From [Mycobacterium] manitobense (GTDB lineage: Bacteria; Actinomycetota; Actinomycetes; Mycobacteriales; Mycobacteriaceae): a stretch of 64,000 nt of DNA. Under the pieces are notes generated by a model. The model saw only the letters and a program-made list of their open reading frames with translations. It made no database searches and was not told the DNA's origin. The position numbers were made by a program, and so were the translations under genes. The DNA lies in assembly GCF_025821665.1 (NCBI RefSeq), contig NZ_JACKSJ010000235.1:62001-126000 (forward strand), written 5' to 3'. This document shows, in pieces, positions 18,165-27,140 of the stretch (position 1 is its first letter; each line of letters begins with the position of its first letter).

Positions 18165-19397
18165 ATGGTGATCAGCCAGGTCCGCGCCTACGCGCATCTG
18201 ACCGACGCAGACCTCGACGCATTCGGCAGTGAACTCGACACCCTGCGCACCCGCATCGAAGAAGATCTCGGCGCCCGTGACGCCGCCTATATCCGCAGGA
18301 CCATCTTCTTCCAGCGCACGCTGGACATCGCGGCGCGGCTGACGATCCAGTGCAGCCGCAGCCGGGCCGGCTGGCTGCTGGGCACGGTGGCGCTGGCCAC
18401 CGCCAAGAGCATCGAGAACATGGAGATCGGGCACAACGTCGGCCACGGCCAGTGGGACTGGATGAACGACCCGGAGATCCACTCCAACACCTGGGAGTGG
18501 GACATGGCGGGACTGTCCTCGCAGTGGCGCTACTCGCACAACTACACCCACCACGTCTTCACCAACATCCTCGGCATGGACGACGACATCGGTTTCGGGG
18601 TGATCCGGGTGACCCGGGACCAGACCTGGAGACCGGAGCACCTCATCCAGCCGGCACGCAACGTGCTGCTCGCACTCATCTTCGAATGGGGCATCGCGCT
18701 GCACGGCGTGCACTCCAACCGGGACCGTGTGGACACCGCCGCCGAGCGAACAGCCGGACGGAAAGCGCTGCTACGCAAGATCTCACGTCAGGTCACCAAG
18801 GACTACGTGGTCTTCCCCGCGCTGAGCGGGCGGCGCTGGCGACGGACGTTGGGCGCCAACACCGCGGCCAACGTCCTGCGCAACCTGTGGGCCTACCTGG
18901 TGATCTTCTGCGGCCACTTCCCCGACGGGGCGGAGAAGTTCGATCCTGCGGTGCTGACCGACGAGACGAAGCCGCACTGGTATCTGCGCCAGATGCTCGG
19001 CAGTGCCAACTTCACCGCCGGCCCGTTGATGGCGTTCCTCAGCGGCCACCTCTGCTATCAGATCGAACACCACCTGTTCCCCGACCTGCCCAGCAACCGC
19101 CTTCCGGAGATCGCGGTGTCGGTGCGGCAGTTGTGCGAGAAGTACGACCTGCCCTACACCACCGGCCCGCTGGCCCGGCAGTACTTCCTCACCCTGCGCA
19201 CCATCCACAAACTCGCGCTGCCGGACCGGTTCCTGACCGCCACGGTGGACGATGCCCCGGAGACCGCGTCCGAGCGGCGATTCGACGGTGACCCCGCATG
19301 GCCGGCGGATCCCCACGTGCGATACGGGCTGCGCAGCGCCCTTGAGCGGCGGCGTCAGGCCCGGCGATCGCGGATGCCGTGGCGGAGCGGCGGGTAG
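18165..19397 (+). CDS. Membrane fatty-acid desaturase (DesA3-like)
   Basis: A 410-residue acyl-lipid/acyl-CoA desaturase with the three His boxes: HNVGH (in IGHNVGHGQWDW, near residue 90), HNYTHH (near 125) and QIEHHLFP (near 302). These bind the di-iron centre. Hydrophobic segments near residues 65-85, 165-185 and 240-260 fit a membrane protein. It resembles mycobacterial DesA3-type stearoyl-CoA delta-9 desaturases, but no partner oxidoreductase gene is adjacent, so electrons must come from elsewhere. About 110 bp separate it from fdhD; a TAGACT -10 at 18071 may drive it. Confidence 0.85.
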   Translation: MVISQVRAYAHLTDADLDAFGSELDTLRTRIEEDLGARDAAYIRRTIFFQRTLDIAARLTIQCSRSRAGWLLGTVALATAKSIENMEIGHNVGHGQWDWMNDPEIHSNTWEWDMAGLSSQWRYSHNYTHHVFTNILGMDDDIGFGVIRVTRDQTWRPEHLIQPARNVLLALIFEWGIALHGVHSNRDRVDTAAERTAGRKALLRKISRQVTKDYVVFPALSGRRWRRTLGANTAANVLRNLWAYLVIFCGHFPDGAEKFDPAVLTDETKPHWYLRQMLGSANFTAGPLMAFLSGHLCYQIEHHLFPDLPSNRLPEIAVSVRQLCEKYDLPYTTGPLARQYFLTLRTIHKLALPDRFLTATVDDAPETASERRFDGDPAWPADPHVRYGLRSALERRRQARRSRMPWRSGG

Positions 19398-19481
19398 CGT
19401 CCGCCTCGCGCGGTGAACCTTTGACGGCGGTGGCTCGTCGGAGTGGTCGGAACACAATCGACCACTCGAAGGAGCCCTCCC

Positions 19482-20798
19482 ATGGCGGAGATCTTGATCG
19501 TCGCGATGCCCCCGATCGGCCACGTGAGCCCACTGCTCAGCGTCGCCGCCGGACTGATCGACCGTGGCGACCGCGTCACCGTGCTGACGTCGGCCACCCA
19601 CGCCGAACGGGTCCGTGCCGTCGGCGCCACGCCGGCCGCCATTCCCACTGAGGCCGACTTCGATCTGTCGCGCCTCGACATCGACTTCCCGGGGCGCGCC
19701 GAGACGACGGGTGTCGCACGGGTCAACTTCGACATCACCCACCTGTTCGTCGCACCGATGCCGCACCAGGCCCGCGCGCTATCCGAAGTCCTGGCGCACA
19801 ACAGGTTCGACGCCGTGATCGTCGACGCCGCCTTCCTGGGTGTGCTACCGCTGCTGCTCGGCGACCGGGCCGGCCGGCCGCCGGTGCTCGCCTACACCAC
19901 CACACCGCTGATGATCAACAGCCGCGACACCGCACCCGGCGGCCTCGGCATGGCGCCGTCATCGTCGTGGCCGGGCCGGTTGCGGAACCGGGCGCTCACC
20001 GTCCTCGCTCAGAAGGTGCTGCTGCGGGAGTCGCAGCGGGCGGCCGAGGACGTGCTGAACCGCCTCGGCGCCGGCCCGCTGCAGACCTTCGTCCTGGACG
20101 CGGGATTGCTGGCCGACCGCTACATCGTGCCGACCATCCCCGAATTCGATTATCCGCGCAGCGATCTGCCCACCACCGTGCGATACGTCGGCACGGTTCA
20201 TCCCGCACCGTCATCCGGCGTGACGCTTCCGTCCTGGTGGCAACAGCTCGACACGGCGCGCCCGATCGTGCACGTCACCCAGGGCACCATCGACAACGCC
20301 GACCTCGGCCGACTGCTTACACCGACGATCGCCGCACTGGGCGGTGAGGACGTCACCGTCATCGCCACCACCGGTGGCAGGCCGGTGACCGACCTGAAGA
20401 TTCCACTGCCCAGCAATGTCCATGTCGCCGAATACATCCCGCACGATCTGCTGCTGCCCAAGGTCGACGTCATGGTGACGAACGGCGGCTACGGCGCCGT
20501 GCAGCGCGCGCTCAGCGCCGGGGTGCCGCTGGTGGTGGCCGGTGACACCGAGGACAAGCCGGAGGTGGCGGCCCGGGTGGCCTGGGCCGGAGCGGGCATC
20601 GACCTGCGCACAGGCACACCGTCACCGGAAGCGGTGCGCACCGCGGTTCGTGCGGTGCTCGACGACGACCGCTACGGGCGCAGAGCCCGCGACCTCGCCG
20701 CCGGCTATGCCCGGCGCGACGGCGTCGCCGAGATCGCCGCGCTCGTGCACGACGTGATCGCCGAGCGCGGCAATGTGGCGCCGCGCGAAGTCGCGTAG
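19482..20798 (+). CDS. GT1-like glycosyltransferase (UGT/macrolide glycosyltransferase fold)
   Basis: A 438-residue protein with the two-domain GT-B layout. The N-terminal acceptor domain begins ILIVAMPPIGHVSPLLSVAAGL, with the catalytic-type His in GHV. The C-terminal nucleotide-sugar domain has VHVTQGTIDN, VAEYIPHDLLLPKVDVMVTNGGYGAVQRALSAGVPLVV and a following acidic pair in DTEDKPE. The donor and acceptor cannot be read from sequence. The start ATG follows GGAG by 7 nt. It lies 84 bp after the desaturase gene and may be co-transcribed, which would fit a lipid or polyketide acceptor; that is inference only. Confidence 0.85.
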   Translation: MAEILIVAMPPIGHVSPLLSVAAGLIDRGDRVTVLTSATHAERVRAVGATPAAIPTEADFDLSRLDIDFPGRAETTGVARVNFDITHLFVAPMPHQARALSEVLAHNRFDAVIVDAAFLGVLPLLLGDRAGRPPVLAYTTTPLMINSRDTAPGGLGMAPSSSWPGRLRNRALTVLAQKVLLRESQRAAEDVLNRLGAGPLQTFVLDAGLLADRYIVPTIPEFDYPRSDLPTTVRYVGTVHPAPSSGVTLPSWWQQLDTARPIVHVTQGTIDNADLGRLLTPTIAALGGEDVTVIATTGGRPVTDLKIPLPSNVHVAEYIPHDLLLPKVDVMVTNGGYGAVQRALSAGVPLVVAGDTEDKPEVAARVAWAGAGIDLRTGTPSPEAVRTAVRAVLDDDRYGRRARDLAAGYARRDGVAEIAALVHDVIAERGNVAPREVA

Positions 20799-20843
20799 TC
20801 GACTACTCATGCGCTTGCACGCTGCGGCCCGCAGGCTCGAACC

Positions 20844-21248
20844 ATGCTGACCGAGCTGCAGTTCGTCGCGATCACCGCGTTCCTCATCTGGGGACTCGTC
20901 AGCTCGGTGTGCGGCCTGCTCACATCGTCGGCCCCCGAGCCGGTGCTGGTCTGGCGCGAACACGGCCCGGACGGCTGGGACGGCTGGCGCGAGGTGCATT
21001 TCGGGCTGACGGGCGCCGACCGGCGGGCTGTCGAGCAGGCACATGGCAGGGAGCTGACCGAGTCGGACCGGGCCGGCCTCACCGAGGCCGTGCTGCAGCA
21101 GACCCGCCGGGATGACAGCGATGCCGTCCAGTTCGCCGTCGTGCACCGCTCACCGGAGGGGATCGACACCGCACCGGCAGTCGTCTGCGTCTGCGCGCCG
21201 GTCGCGATACGCCAGGGGGAAGAGGTGGCCGCCGTCGGCACGGCATGA
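20844..21248 (+). CDS. Small single-span membrane protein, unknown function
   Basis: 134 residues: an N-terminal hydrophobic segment at about residues 7-27 (FVAITAFLIWGLVSSVCGLL), then a soluble domain of about 100 residues with no motif I recognise. The tail has a short hydrophobic Cys-containing stretch (APAVVCVCAPVAI). Codon use and composition resemble neighbouring genes, and a strong terminator follows, so it is probably a real gene. Confidence 0.6.
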   Translation: MLTELQFVAITAFLIWGLVSSVCGLLTSSAPEPVLVWREHGPDGWDGWREVHFGLTGADRRAVEQAHGRELTESDRAGLTEAVLQQTRRDDSDAVQFAVVHRSPEGIDTAPAVVCVCAPVAIRQGEEVAAVGTA

Positions 21249-21261
21249 GCCACCAGCAGAA

Positions 21262-21300
21262 GGGACGGCAGCGTCGAGGAGGGGACGACGCTGCCGTCCC
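21262..21300. terminator. 15-bp perfect hairpin between convergent genes
   Basis: The arms at 21262-21276 (GGGACGGCAGCGTCG) and 21286-21300 are perfectly complementary around a 9-nt loop. It lies between the convergent small membrane protein and clpX genes and is probably a bidirectional terminator. There is no U tract. Confidence 0.75.
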
Positions 21301-21318
21301 GCTGCTCAGCGGGTCAGA

Positions 21319-22599
21319 TCAGGCGCTCTTGTCGCGGCGTTCGGCGCGCGTCGGCTTGCGCGGCACGATCGTCGGCAGCACGTTGTCCTGCACGGTCTCC
21401 TTGGTGACGACCACCTTGGCGACGTCGTCGCGGCTGGGGATGTCGTACATCACCGGCAGCAGGACTTCTTCCATGATGGCGCGCAGACCACGGGCACCGG
21501 TGCCGCGGTGGATCGCCTGGTCGGCGATCGCGTCGAGGGCGTCCTCGTCGAACTCGAGCTCGACGCCGTCCATCTCGAACAGCCGGGTGTACTGCTTCAC
21601 CAGCGCGTTCTTCGGCGTGGACAGGATCTGCACCAGCGATTCCTTGTCCAGGTTCGTCACCGATGCGACGACCGGCAGGCGACCGATGAACTCGGGAATC
21701 AGACCGAACTTGATGAGGTCTTCGGGCATGACCTCGGCGAAGTGGTCCTGGGTGTCGATCTCGGCCTTCGAATGCACCTCGGCGCCGAAGCCAAGCCCGC
21801 GCTTGCCGACGCGGTCCTGCACGATCCGCTCGAGCCCGGCGAACGCGCCGGCCACGATGAACAGCACGTTGGTGGTGTCGATCTGGATGAATTCCTGGTG
21901 CGGGTGCTTGCGGCCGCCCTGCGGGGGCACCGACGCCTGGGTGCCCTCGAGGATCTTCAGCAGCGCCTGCTGCACACCCTCACCGGACACGTCGCGGGTG
22001 ATCGACGGGTTCTCGCTCTTGCGGGCGATCTTGTCGACCTCGTCGATGTAGATGATGCCGGTCTCGGCGCGCTTGACGTCGTAGTCGGCGGCCTGGATCA
22101 GCTTGAGGAGGATGTTCTCGACGTCCTCACCGACGTAGCCGGCCTCGGTGAGCGCGGTGGCATCGGCGATCGCGAACGGGACGTTGAGCATCTTGGCCAG
22201 CGTCTGGGCGAGGTAGGTCTTGCCGCAGCCGGTCGGGCCGAGCATCAGGATGTTGGACTTGGTCAGCTCGACGGCCTCGGCGCGCGAATCGCGCGACTTC
22301 TCCCCCGCCTGGATGCGCTTGTAGTGGTTGTAGACCGCCACTGCGAGCGTGCGCTTGGCGGTGTCCTGCCCGATGACATAGCCCTCGAGGAAGTCGCGGA
22401 TCTCCGCAGGCTTGGGGAGTTCATCGAGTTTGACGTCGTCGGCGTCGGCCAACTCCTCTTCGATGATCTCGTTGCACAGGTCGATGCACTCGTCGCAGAT
22501 GTACACACCGGGACCCGCGATGAGCTTCTTCACCTGCTTCTGACTCTTGCCACAGAACGAGCACTTCAGCAGGTCACCGCCGTCTCCGATACGTGCCAT
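21319..22599 (-). CDS. clpX: ATP-dependent Clp protease ATP-binding subunit ClpX
   Basis: A 426-residue AAA+ unfoldase that recognises, unfolds and feeds proteins to the ClpP1P2 peptidase. The N-terminal zinc-binding domain has two Cys pairs (CSFC and CDECIDLC, residues 14-42). Other marks are Walker A GPTGCGKT, pore loop GYVGEDV, Walker [11 protein letters not shown], the ClpP-docking IGF-type loop as RGLGFGAEV, and the sensor region IPEFIGRLP. Length is standard. The ATG at 22599 follows a 5' region with a possible TAGCGT -10 at 22683-22688 (minus strand). It is separated from the clpP genes by one unrelated gene. Confidence 0.97.
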   Translation of the reverse strand: MARIGDGGDLLKCSFCGKSQKQVKKLIAGPGVYICDECIDLCNEIIEEELADADDVKLDELPKPAEIRDFLEGYVIGQDTAKRTLAVAVYNHYKRIQAGEKSRDSRAEAVELTKSNILMLGPTGCGKTYLAQTLAKMLNVPFAIADATALTEAGYVGEDVENILLKLIQAADYDVKRAETGIIYIDEVDKIARKSENPSITRDVSGEGVQQALLKILEGTQASVPPQGGRKHPHQEFIQIDTTNVLFIVAGAFAGLERIVQDRVGKRGLGFGAEVHSKAEIDTQDHFAEVMPEDLIKFGLIPEFIGRLPVVASVTNLDKESLVQILSTPKNALVKQYTRLFEMDGVELEFDEDALDAIADQAIHRGTGARGLRAIMEEVLLPVMYDIPSRDDVAKVVVTKETVQDNVLPTIVPRKPTRAERRDKSA

Positions 22600-23034
22600 G
22601 GTGGTGGAGGCCTACTTCCTGTTCACAAGTCGGTGAATCGGACTGGTGGTTCACTTCGGGCGTCGCCGAGGCGTAGTTCCCGACGCTACCCGCTTGCTCC
22701 GGCGCGGTGCGACCGTTAGAGCCGAATCGCGTCGGTGGTATTCAACTGTCGCGCCAACATATCGCCTGATAACCGCTGGAACGCTCCGGACGCGCTGGCG
22801 TGTCGCCGCCGTTACCAGACCGAGAGCGCGCGCTTCGACCACGATACCGAAGGCCGAGTCCGACGCGAACTCCCGTTCACCGAGCGCTGACGCACGACAC
22901 CCGCTTGCCCGGCGGCCAGGAAACCTTTTCATCTCGGCAGCGGAGTCTGGCTTCGCGGTGATTTCGGCAAGTCGGTGTGATCCGCAGAATTCTTCCAACG
23001 AGCCGCTACCGCCACCGCTTGATCGGAGCCAGAC
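22600..23034. other. Intergenic region between clpX and a secreted-protein gene
   Basis: 435 bp separating divergent genes. On the minus strand it holds the presumed clpX promoter (TAGCGT as -10, RC of 22683-22688). At 22977-23011 it has a segment resembling the region upstream of the paralogous gene that starts at 27140. Open frames crossing it have poor composition and I do not call them. Confidence 0.4.
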
Positions 23035-23433
23035 ATGAAAATCCAAGTCGCCGCACGCGCAGTCGCGATCACCACCGTGGGCCTGGGCCTCACGCTCGGC
23101 GCGTCCGCCGTTGCGAACGGCAAGCCGGTCTGGGACATCGGTGTCTACGACAGCTGCGTCACCAAAGCGGACAACGACTACGTCAACGGTGTCCTCGCAG
23201 CTGATGACTACGCCGACCGAATCGCACACTGCTGTGCCGACAGCGGAGGCGTCTGGGTCGGCGGACCGATCTCCGGTTGGTGCACCGCCCCACCACCGCG
23301 CAAAGTCGACGCCGTGCCGATCGCCCCCGGCGCTACGGCGGGCGTGGCCGACGAGCCCCCACCCGGCACGCCGCTTCCGACGCCGACACCGCGCCCCCGG
23401 CCGGTCGCCCAACCCGGAACCACCGTCGGTTAG
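23035..23433 (+). CDS. Small secreted Cys-containing protein, unknown function
   Basis: 132 residues with a cleavable-type signal peptide (about 1-27, ending ASAVANG). The mature domain has four Cys at 41, 66, 67 and 83 in the order YDSC, CC followed by a GGVW motif, then CTAPP. A Pro-rich tail (PPPGTPLPTPTPRPRP) ends the protein. The same Cys pattern and tail type occur in the protein encoded at 26697-27140, so these are two members of one family. The Cys could form two disulfides outside the cell. I do not recognise a function. Confidence 0.7.
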   Translation: MKIQVAARAVAITTVGLGLTLGASAVANGKPVWDIGVYDSCVTKADNDYVNGVLAADDYADRIAHCCADSGGVWVGGPISGWCTAPPPRKVDAVPIAPGATAGVADEPPPGTPLPTPTPRPRPVAQPGTTVG

Positions 23434-23455
23434 CGGATCCAACGGGACAGTCCGG

Positions 23456-24103
23456 CTACCCCTTCTGCGCCGACAGCTTGCGGTACTCGAGCACCGTGTC
23501 GATGACGCCGTAATCCTTGGCCTCGGCGGCGGTGAGGATCTTGTCGCGGTCGGTGTCCTTGCGGATCTGCTCGGCGGACTTGCCGGTGTGGCCCGCCAGC
23601 GTCGTCTCCATCAGCGTGCGCATCCGCTCGATCTCCTTGGCCTGGATCTCCAGGTCGGAGAACTGCCCCTGGATCACACCGGACAGCGCCGGCTGATGAA
23701 TCAGGATGCGGGCGTTGGGCAGCGCAAGCCGCTTACCTGGCGTTCCTGCCGCCAGCAGCACCGCCGCGGCCGAAGCCGCCTGGCCCAGGCACACGGTCTG
23801 GATGTCGGCACGCACGTACTGCATGGTGTCGTAGATCGCCATCAGCGAGGTGAACGAGCCACCGGGCGAGTTGATGTACATGGTGATGTCGCGGTCGGGA
23901 TCCAGCGACTCCAGGACCAGCAGCTGGGCCATGATGTCGTTGGCCGACGCGTCGTCGACCTGCACGCCGAGGAAGATGATGCGCTCCTCGAACAGCTTGT
24001 TGTACGGGTTGGACTCCTTGACGCCGAAGCTCGAGTGCTCGATGAACGACGGCAGGATGTAGCGGGCCTGGGGCATGACGCGGGGGTCAGTGTGATTGGT
24101 CAT
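23456..24103 (-). CDS. clpP2: ATP-dependent Clp protease proteolytic subunit 2
   Basis: A 215-residue ClpP. The catalytic Ser is in GQAASAAA, His in ARILIHQPA and Asp in the DTDRDKI segment. The N-terminal part ([23 protein letters not shown]) is typical of actinobacterial ClpP2. It assembles with ClpP1 into the mixed tetradecamer that works with ClpX or ClpC1. Its ATG overlaps the clpP1 stop (TGATG), so the two are translationally coupled. Confidence 0.97.
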   Translation of the reverse strand: MTNHTDPRVMPQARYILPSFIEHSSFGVKESNPYNKLFEERIIFLGVQVDDASANDIMAQLLVLESLDPDRDITMYINSPGGSFTSLMAIYDTMQYVRADIQTVCLGQAASAAAVLLAAGTPGKRLALPNARILIHQPALSGVIQGQFSDLEIQAKEIERMRTLMETTLAGHTGKSAEQIRKDTDRDKILTAAEAKDYGVIDTVLEYRKLSAQKG

Positions 24104-24699
24104 CAGGGTGCCACTCCGTCGTTGATGCTGGCGCTGGTGATGATGTGGTCGACGAAGCCGTACTCGAGGGCTTCCTGCGCGGTGAACCAGCGGTCGCGAT
24201 CGGAGTCGGCTTCGATGCGCTCGATGGTCTGACCGGTGAACTCGGCGTTCAGCCGGAACATCTCCTTCTTGATCGAGGAGAACTGCTCGGCCTGGATCGC
24301 GATGTCCGCCGCGCCACCGGTGATGCCGCCCAACGGCTGGTGCATCAGGATGCGGGCGTGCGGCAGGGCGTAGCGCTTGCCCTTGGTGCCCGCCGCGAGC
24401 AGGAACTCACCCATCGATGCGGCCATACCCATGCCATAGGTCGCCACGTCGCACGGCGCGAGCACCATGGTGTCGTAGATCGCCATGCCGGCGCTGATCG
24501 AGCCGCCGGGCGAGTTGATGTACAGGTGGATGTCCTTGACGGGGTCCTCGGCCGACAGCAACAGGATCTGCGCACAGATCCGGTTGGCGATGTCATCGTC
24601 GACCTGAGAGCCAAGGAAGATGATGCGCTCGGCGAGCAACCGCTCGTAGACCGAGTCCTGCAGTGTGAGCCCTGGCGACCCGCCACGCATTTCCGTCAT
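24103..24699 (-). CDS. clpP1: ATP-dependent Clp protease proteolytic subunit 1
   Basis: A 198-residue ClpP. The triad is Ser in GMAASMGEF, His in ARILMHQPL and Asp in DSDRDRW. The pairing with clpP2 is the essential mycobacterial arrangement. I chose the ATG at 24699, which gives the N-terminus [13 protein letters not shown] similar to known mycobacterial ClpP1. An in-frame ATG at 24747 would add 16 residues and lies 13 nt after a possible TAGTGT -10. A ClgR-type site lies about 110 bp upstream of the chosen start, just past the end of tig. Confidence 0.95.
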   Translation of the reverse strand: MTEMRGGSPGLTLQDSVYERLLAERIIFLGSQVDDDIANRICAQILLLSAEDPVKDIHLYINSPGGSISAGMAIYDTMVLAPCDVATYGMGMAASMGEFLLAAGTKGKRYALPHARILMHQPLGGITGGAADIAIQAEQFSSIKKEMFRLNAEFTGQTIERIEADSDRDRWFTAQEALEYGFVDHIITSASINDGVAP

Positions 24700-24806
24700 C
24701 GGCTGAGTACCTCTTTCTCGTACGTCTTCATCGCTCTCGAACTTCATCGGCTGTCACCGACACTAACCAAACTGCGCCGCGCCGCACTCCCTGACGGGGG
24801 CGCGTT

Positions 24807-24817
24807 CGCTCACAGCG
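24807..24817. promoter_or_regulatory. Probable ClgR operator for clpP1P2
   Basis: CGCTCACAGCG is a full match to the ClgR core consensus as I recall it (CGCYNANRGCG). It lies in the 118-bp gap between tig and clpP1, upstream of a TAGTGT -10 on the minus strand. ClgR is the known activator of clp genes in actinobacteria. The site assignment is from pattern only. Confidence 0.6.
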
Positions 24818-26254
24818 TCACTTGGTGTCGGCGGCCTCGGCCTCGGCCTGGTCGTCCGTGTCCTCGGCTTCGGCGGTGTCGTCGACGTCGGCCTCGACCT
24901 CACCCGCGGCGGCTTCCTCGGCGTCGGCGTCGCCGGCGGGCCCGAAGAACTCCGTGGTGTCGATGACCGTGCCCTCGGTGTCGGTGACCGTCGCGGCGTG
25001 CACCACCGCGGCGATGGTGAGCCCGCGCCGCACGTCGGCGAACATCGCCGGCAGCTGGTTGTTCTGCTGCAGCACCTGCAGCAGCTGCTGCGGCTCGATG
25101 CCGTACTGGCGTGACATCAGCACCAGGCGCTCGGTCAGGTCGTTCTGGCCGACCTGGATGTCGAGCTTGTCGGCCACCGCGTCCATCAGCAGCTGGGTCT
25201 TGACGGCCTTCTCGGCGTCGCTGCGGGTTTCCGCGTCGAACTCCTCGCGGGTGCTGCCCTGCTCGGCGAGCTGCTCGGCGAACCGCTCCTCGTCGTGGTC
25301 GAGGCCGTGGATCGCGTTGTGGACCGTGTCGTCGACCTGGGCCTGCACCACCTTCTCGGGCAGCGGGATCTCGGTCTGCTCCAGCAGCGCCTCGAGCGCG
25401 CGGTCACGGATCTGCTCGGCCTGGGTGACGCGCTTGACCCGGCGGACCTGCTCCACCAGGCTCTCGCGCAGCTCCTCGAAGGTGTCGAATTCGCTTGCCA
25501 GCTGGGCGAACTCGTCGTCGGGCTCGGGCAGCTCGCGCTCCTTGACCGACTTGACGGTGACGGTCACCACGGCCTCGCGGCCGGCGTACTCACCGGCGGC
25601 GAGCGTGGTGGTGAAGTCCTTGCTCTCGCCCTCGGAAAGCCCGGTGATCGCCTCGTCGAGGCCGTCGATGAGCTGACCGGAGCCGACCTCGTGGGACAGG
25701 CCCTCGGTGGCGGCCTCGGGCACCGGCTCGCCGTCGACGGTGGCAGACAGGTCGATGGACACGAAGTCGCCCTCGGCGGCCGGCCGGTCGACACCGGTGA
25801 GGGTGCCGAACCGGGCACGCAGATTCTGCAGCTCCGCGTCCACCTCGTCGTCGCCGACCTCGATCGGGTCGACGGTGATCGTCAGGGATTCCAGATCGGG
25901 CAGCTCGATCTCGGGCCGCACGTCGACCTCGGCGGTGAAGACCAGGTCCTCGCCGTACTCCTTGTTGGTGATCTCGATCTCGGGCTGGCCCAGCGGCTGC
26001 ACCTCGGAGGTGGTGATCGCCTCGGAGTACTTGCCGGGCACGGCCTCGCCGACGACCTGGTCGAGCATCGCCTCACGGCCGACGCGCGCCTCGAGCAACT
26101 TGCGGGGCGCCTTGCCGGGCCGGAAGCCGGGCAGCCGGACCTGCTGGGCCAGCTGCTTGAAAGCGCGGTCGAAATCGGGCTCCAGTTCCGTGAAGGGCAC
26201 CTCCACGTTGATGCGCACCCGGGTGGGGCTCAACTTCTCGACGGTGCTCTTCAC
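24818..26254 (-). CDS. tig: Trigger factor, ribosome-associated chaperone and peptidyl-prolyl isomerase
   Basis: A 478-residue protein with the three trigger-factor domains. The N-terminal ribosome-binding domain has the signature [17 protein letters not shown] near residue 45. A FKBP-type isomerase domain covers about residues 155-235 ([20 protein letters not shown]). The alpha-helical C-terminal domain follows. The end is a long acidic tail rich in Glu, Asp and Ala (from about residue 445), common in actinobacterial homologues. It folds nascent chains at the ribosome exit. It precedes clpP1P2 on the same strand but a 118-bp gap with a ClgR-type site separates them. Confidence 0.96.
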   Translation of the reverse strand: MKSTVEKLSPTRVRINVEVPFTELEPDFDRAFKQLAQQVRLPGFRPGKAPRKLLEARVGREAMLDQVVGEAVPGKYSEAITTSEVQPLGQPEIEITNKEYGEDLVFTAEVDVRPEIELPDLESLTITVDPIEVGDDEVDAELQNLRARFGTLTGVDRPAAEGDFVSIDLSATVDGEPVPEAATEGLSHEVGSGQLIDGLDEAITGLSEGESKDFTTTLAAGEYAGREAVVTVTVKSVKERELPEPDDEFAQLASEFDTFEELRESLVEQVRRVKRVTQAEQIRDRALEALLEQTEIPLPEKVVQAQVDDTVHNAIHGLDHDEERFAEQLAEQGSTREEFDAETRSDAEKAVKTQLLMDAVADKLDIQVGQNDLTERLVLMSRQYGIEPQQLLQVLQQNNQLPAMFADVRRGLTIAAVVHAATVTDTEGTVIDTTEFFGPAGDADAEEAAAGEVEADVDDTAEAEDTDDQAEAEAADTK

Positions 26255-26293
26255 GCTCTTTGACTCCTCGATGTCTGAATACGGGTGGTGCTG

Positions 26294-26367
26294 TCGGGGT
26301 GACAGGATTTGAACCTGCGGCCTTCCGCTCCCAAAGCGGATGCGCTACCAAGCTGCGCTACACCCCG
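26294..26367 (-). tRNA. tRNA-Pro (TGG)
   Basis: A 74-nt cloverleaf on the minus strand. The acceptor CGGGGTG pairs with CACCCCG, the anticodon loop is TTTGGGA (anticodon TGG) in a TCCGC/GCGGA stem, and the T arm is GCAGG-TTCAAAT-CCTGT. CCA is not encoded. It lies just upstream of tig. Confidence 0.95.
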
Positions 26368-26502
26368 AAGGTGGTCCTCGTCGCCCGCACGCGCGTCACT
26401 GACCACGCGAGATACTACGTGTTGCCGGCGGCACGCATGCGCGCGCGGCAGCCAATTGGCCTTGATCGACGGCGCGCCGGTACGATCTGCGGTGCACAAC
26501 AT

Positions 26503-26576
26503 GCGGGCGTAGCTCAATGGTAGAGCCCTAGTCTTCCAAACTAGCTACGCGGGTTCGATTCCCGTCGCCCGCTCCA
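26503..26576 (+). tRNA. tRNA-Gly (TCC), CCA encoded
   Basis: The acceptor GCGGGCG pairs with CGCCCGC, the D arm is GCTC-AATGGTA-GAGC, and the anticodon stem-loop CTAGT-CTTCCAA-ACTAG gives anticodon TCC. The T arm is GCGGG-TTCGATT-CCCGT. The discriminator T at 26573 is followed by encoded CCA. Its 3' end and downstream flank are duplicated at 27318-27382. Confidence 0.95.
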
Positions 26577-26613
26577 CGAAGTGCCCTGGGCAGAGTCCGG
26601 CGAACACCCGTTC
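26549..26613 (+). repeat. Left copy of a direct repeat covering the tRNA-Gly 3' end
   Basis: The tRNA 3' segment at 26549-26577 is repeated at 27318-27346 with one mismatch in 29 nt. Similarity resumes in the following flank (26590-26613 against 27359-27382, 21 of 24 identical). The copies are 769 bp apart. Confidence 0.75.
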
Positions 26614-26696
26614 GGCCGCTCGCGTGACCTGAAAAGCGCAAACAGGCCGCCACGACGAGCATCGAGCGCGCAAAGGCCGGTGAAGCTCGCCAAACT

Positions 26697-27140
26697 TCAC
26701 CCCTTCGGCGCCAAGACCGGATTCTGTGCCGGCGGCGGTGGCGGAGGAGCGACCGGTGCGAGACCCGGATCCGACGCCTGCGGCGGTGTCACGCCGGGCT
26801 TGCCCGTGACGGGACCGCTGTCCCCCGGCGACCTCTCCGCCGGAGGGGCGTAGCAATTCATCGGGTCTTCCGGCTTCCAGATACCGCCGGCGGCCTGGCA
26901 GCACAACTGGTTGTATGCCTGGAGGTCGCGTGGCCCTTCGTTGTTGTCGTCTCGGACTACCCGGGTCCAACAACGGTCATAGTCGTCGAGATCGAGTCCA
27001 TCTTCCACCGGTGCGGCCATGACGATCGGGGTTGCCCCGAAAGCGGTTCCGGCCACCAGCGCTGTGACTACCAGAAACTGTCGGACGTGAACGTTGATGC
27101 GGCCGAACCGGTGGGTTGCAGTGCGACTGGTGGTCGTCAT
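26697..27140 (-). CDS. Small secreted Cys-containing protein, paralogue of the 23035 gene
   Basis: 147 residues. A long signal peptide (hydrophobic core about residues 22-38, cleavage near PIVMAA-P) leads to a small domain with Cys at 57, 80, 81 and 96 in the order YDRC, CC followed by GGIW, then CYAPP. A Pro-rich tail follows (PGLAPVAPPPPPPAQNP). Pattern and spacing match the product of 23035-23433. The gene lies between two copies of the tRNA-Gly 3' end. The ATG at 27140 is used. Function unknown. Confidence 0.7.
   Translation of the reverse strand: MTTTSRTATHRFGRINVHVRQFLVVTALVAGTAFGATPIVMAAPVEDGLDLDDYDRCWTRVVRDDNNEGPRDLQAYNQLCCQAAGGIWKPEDPMNCYAPPAERSPGDSGPVTGKPGVTPPQASDPGLAPVAPPPPPPAQNPVLAPKG

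Noticed and set aside
22646-23038. Possible gene in the clpX upstream region
   Set aside because: Arg/Ser-rich composition, no ribosome-binding site, no recognisable domain, and it overlaps the presumed clpX promoter and the next gene's start.
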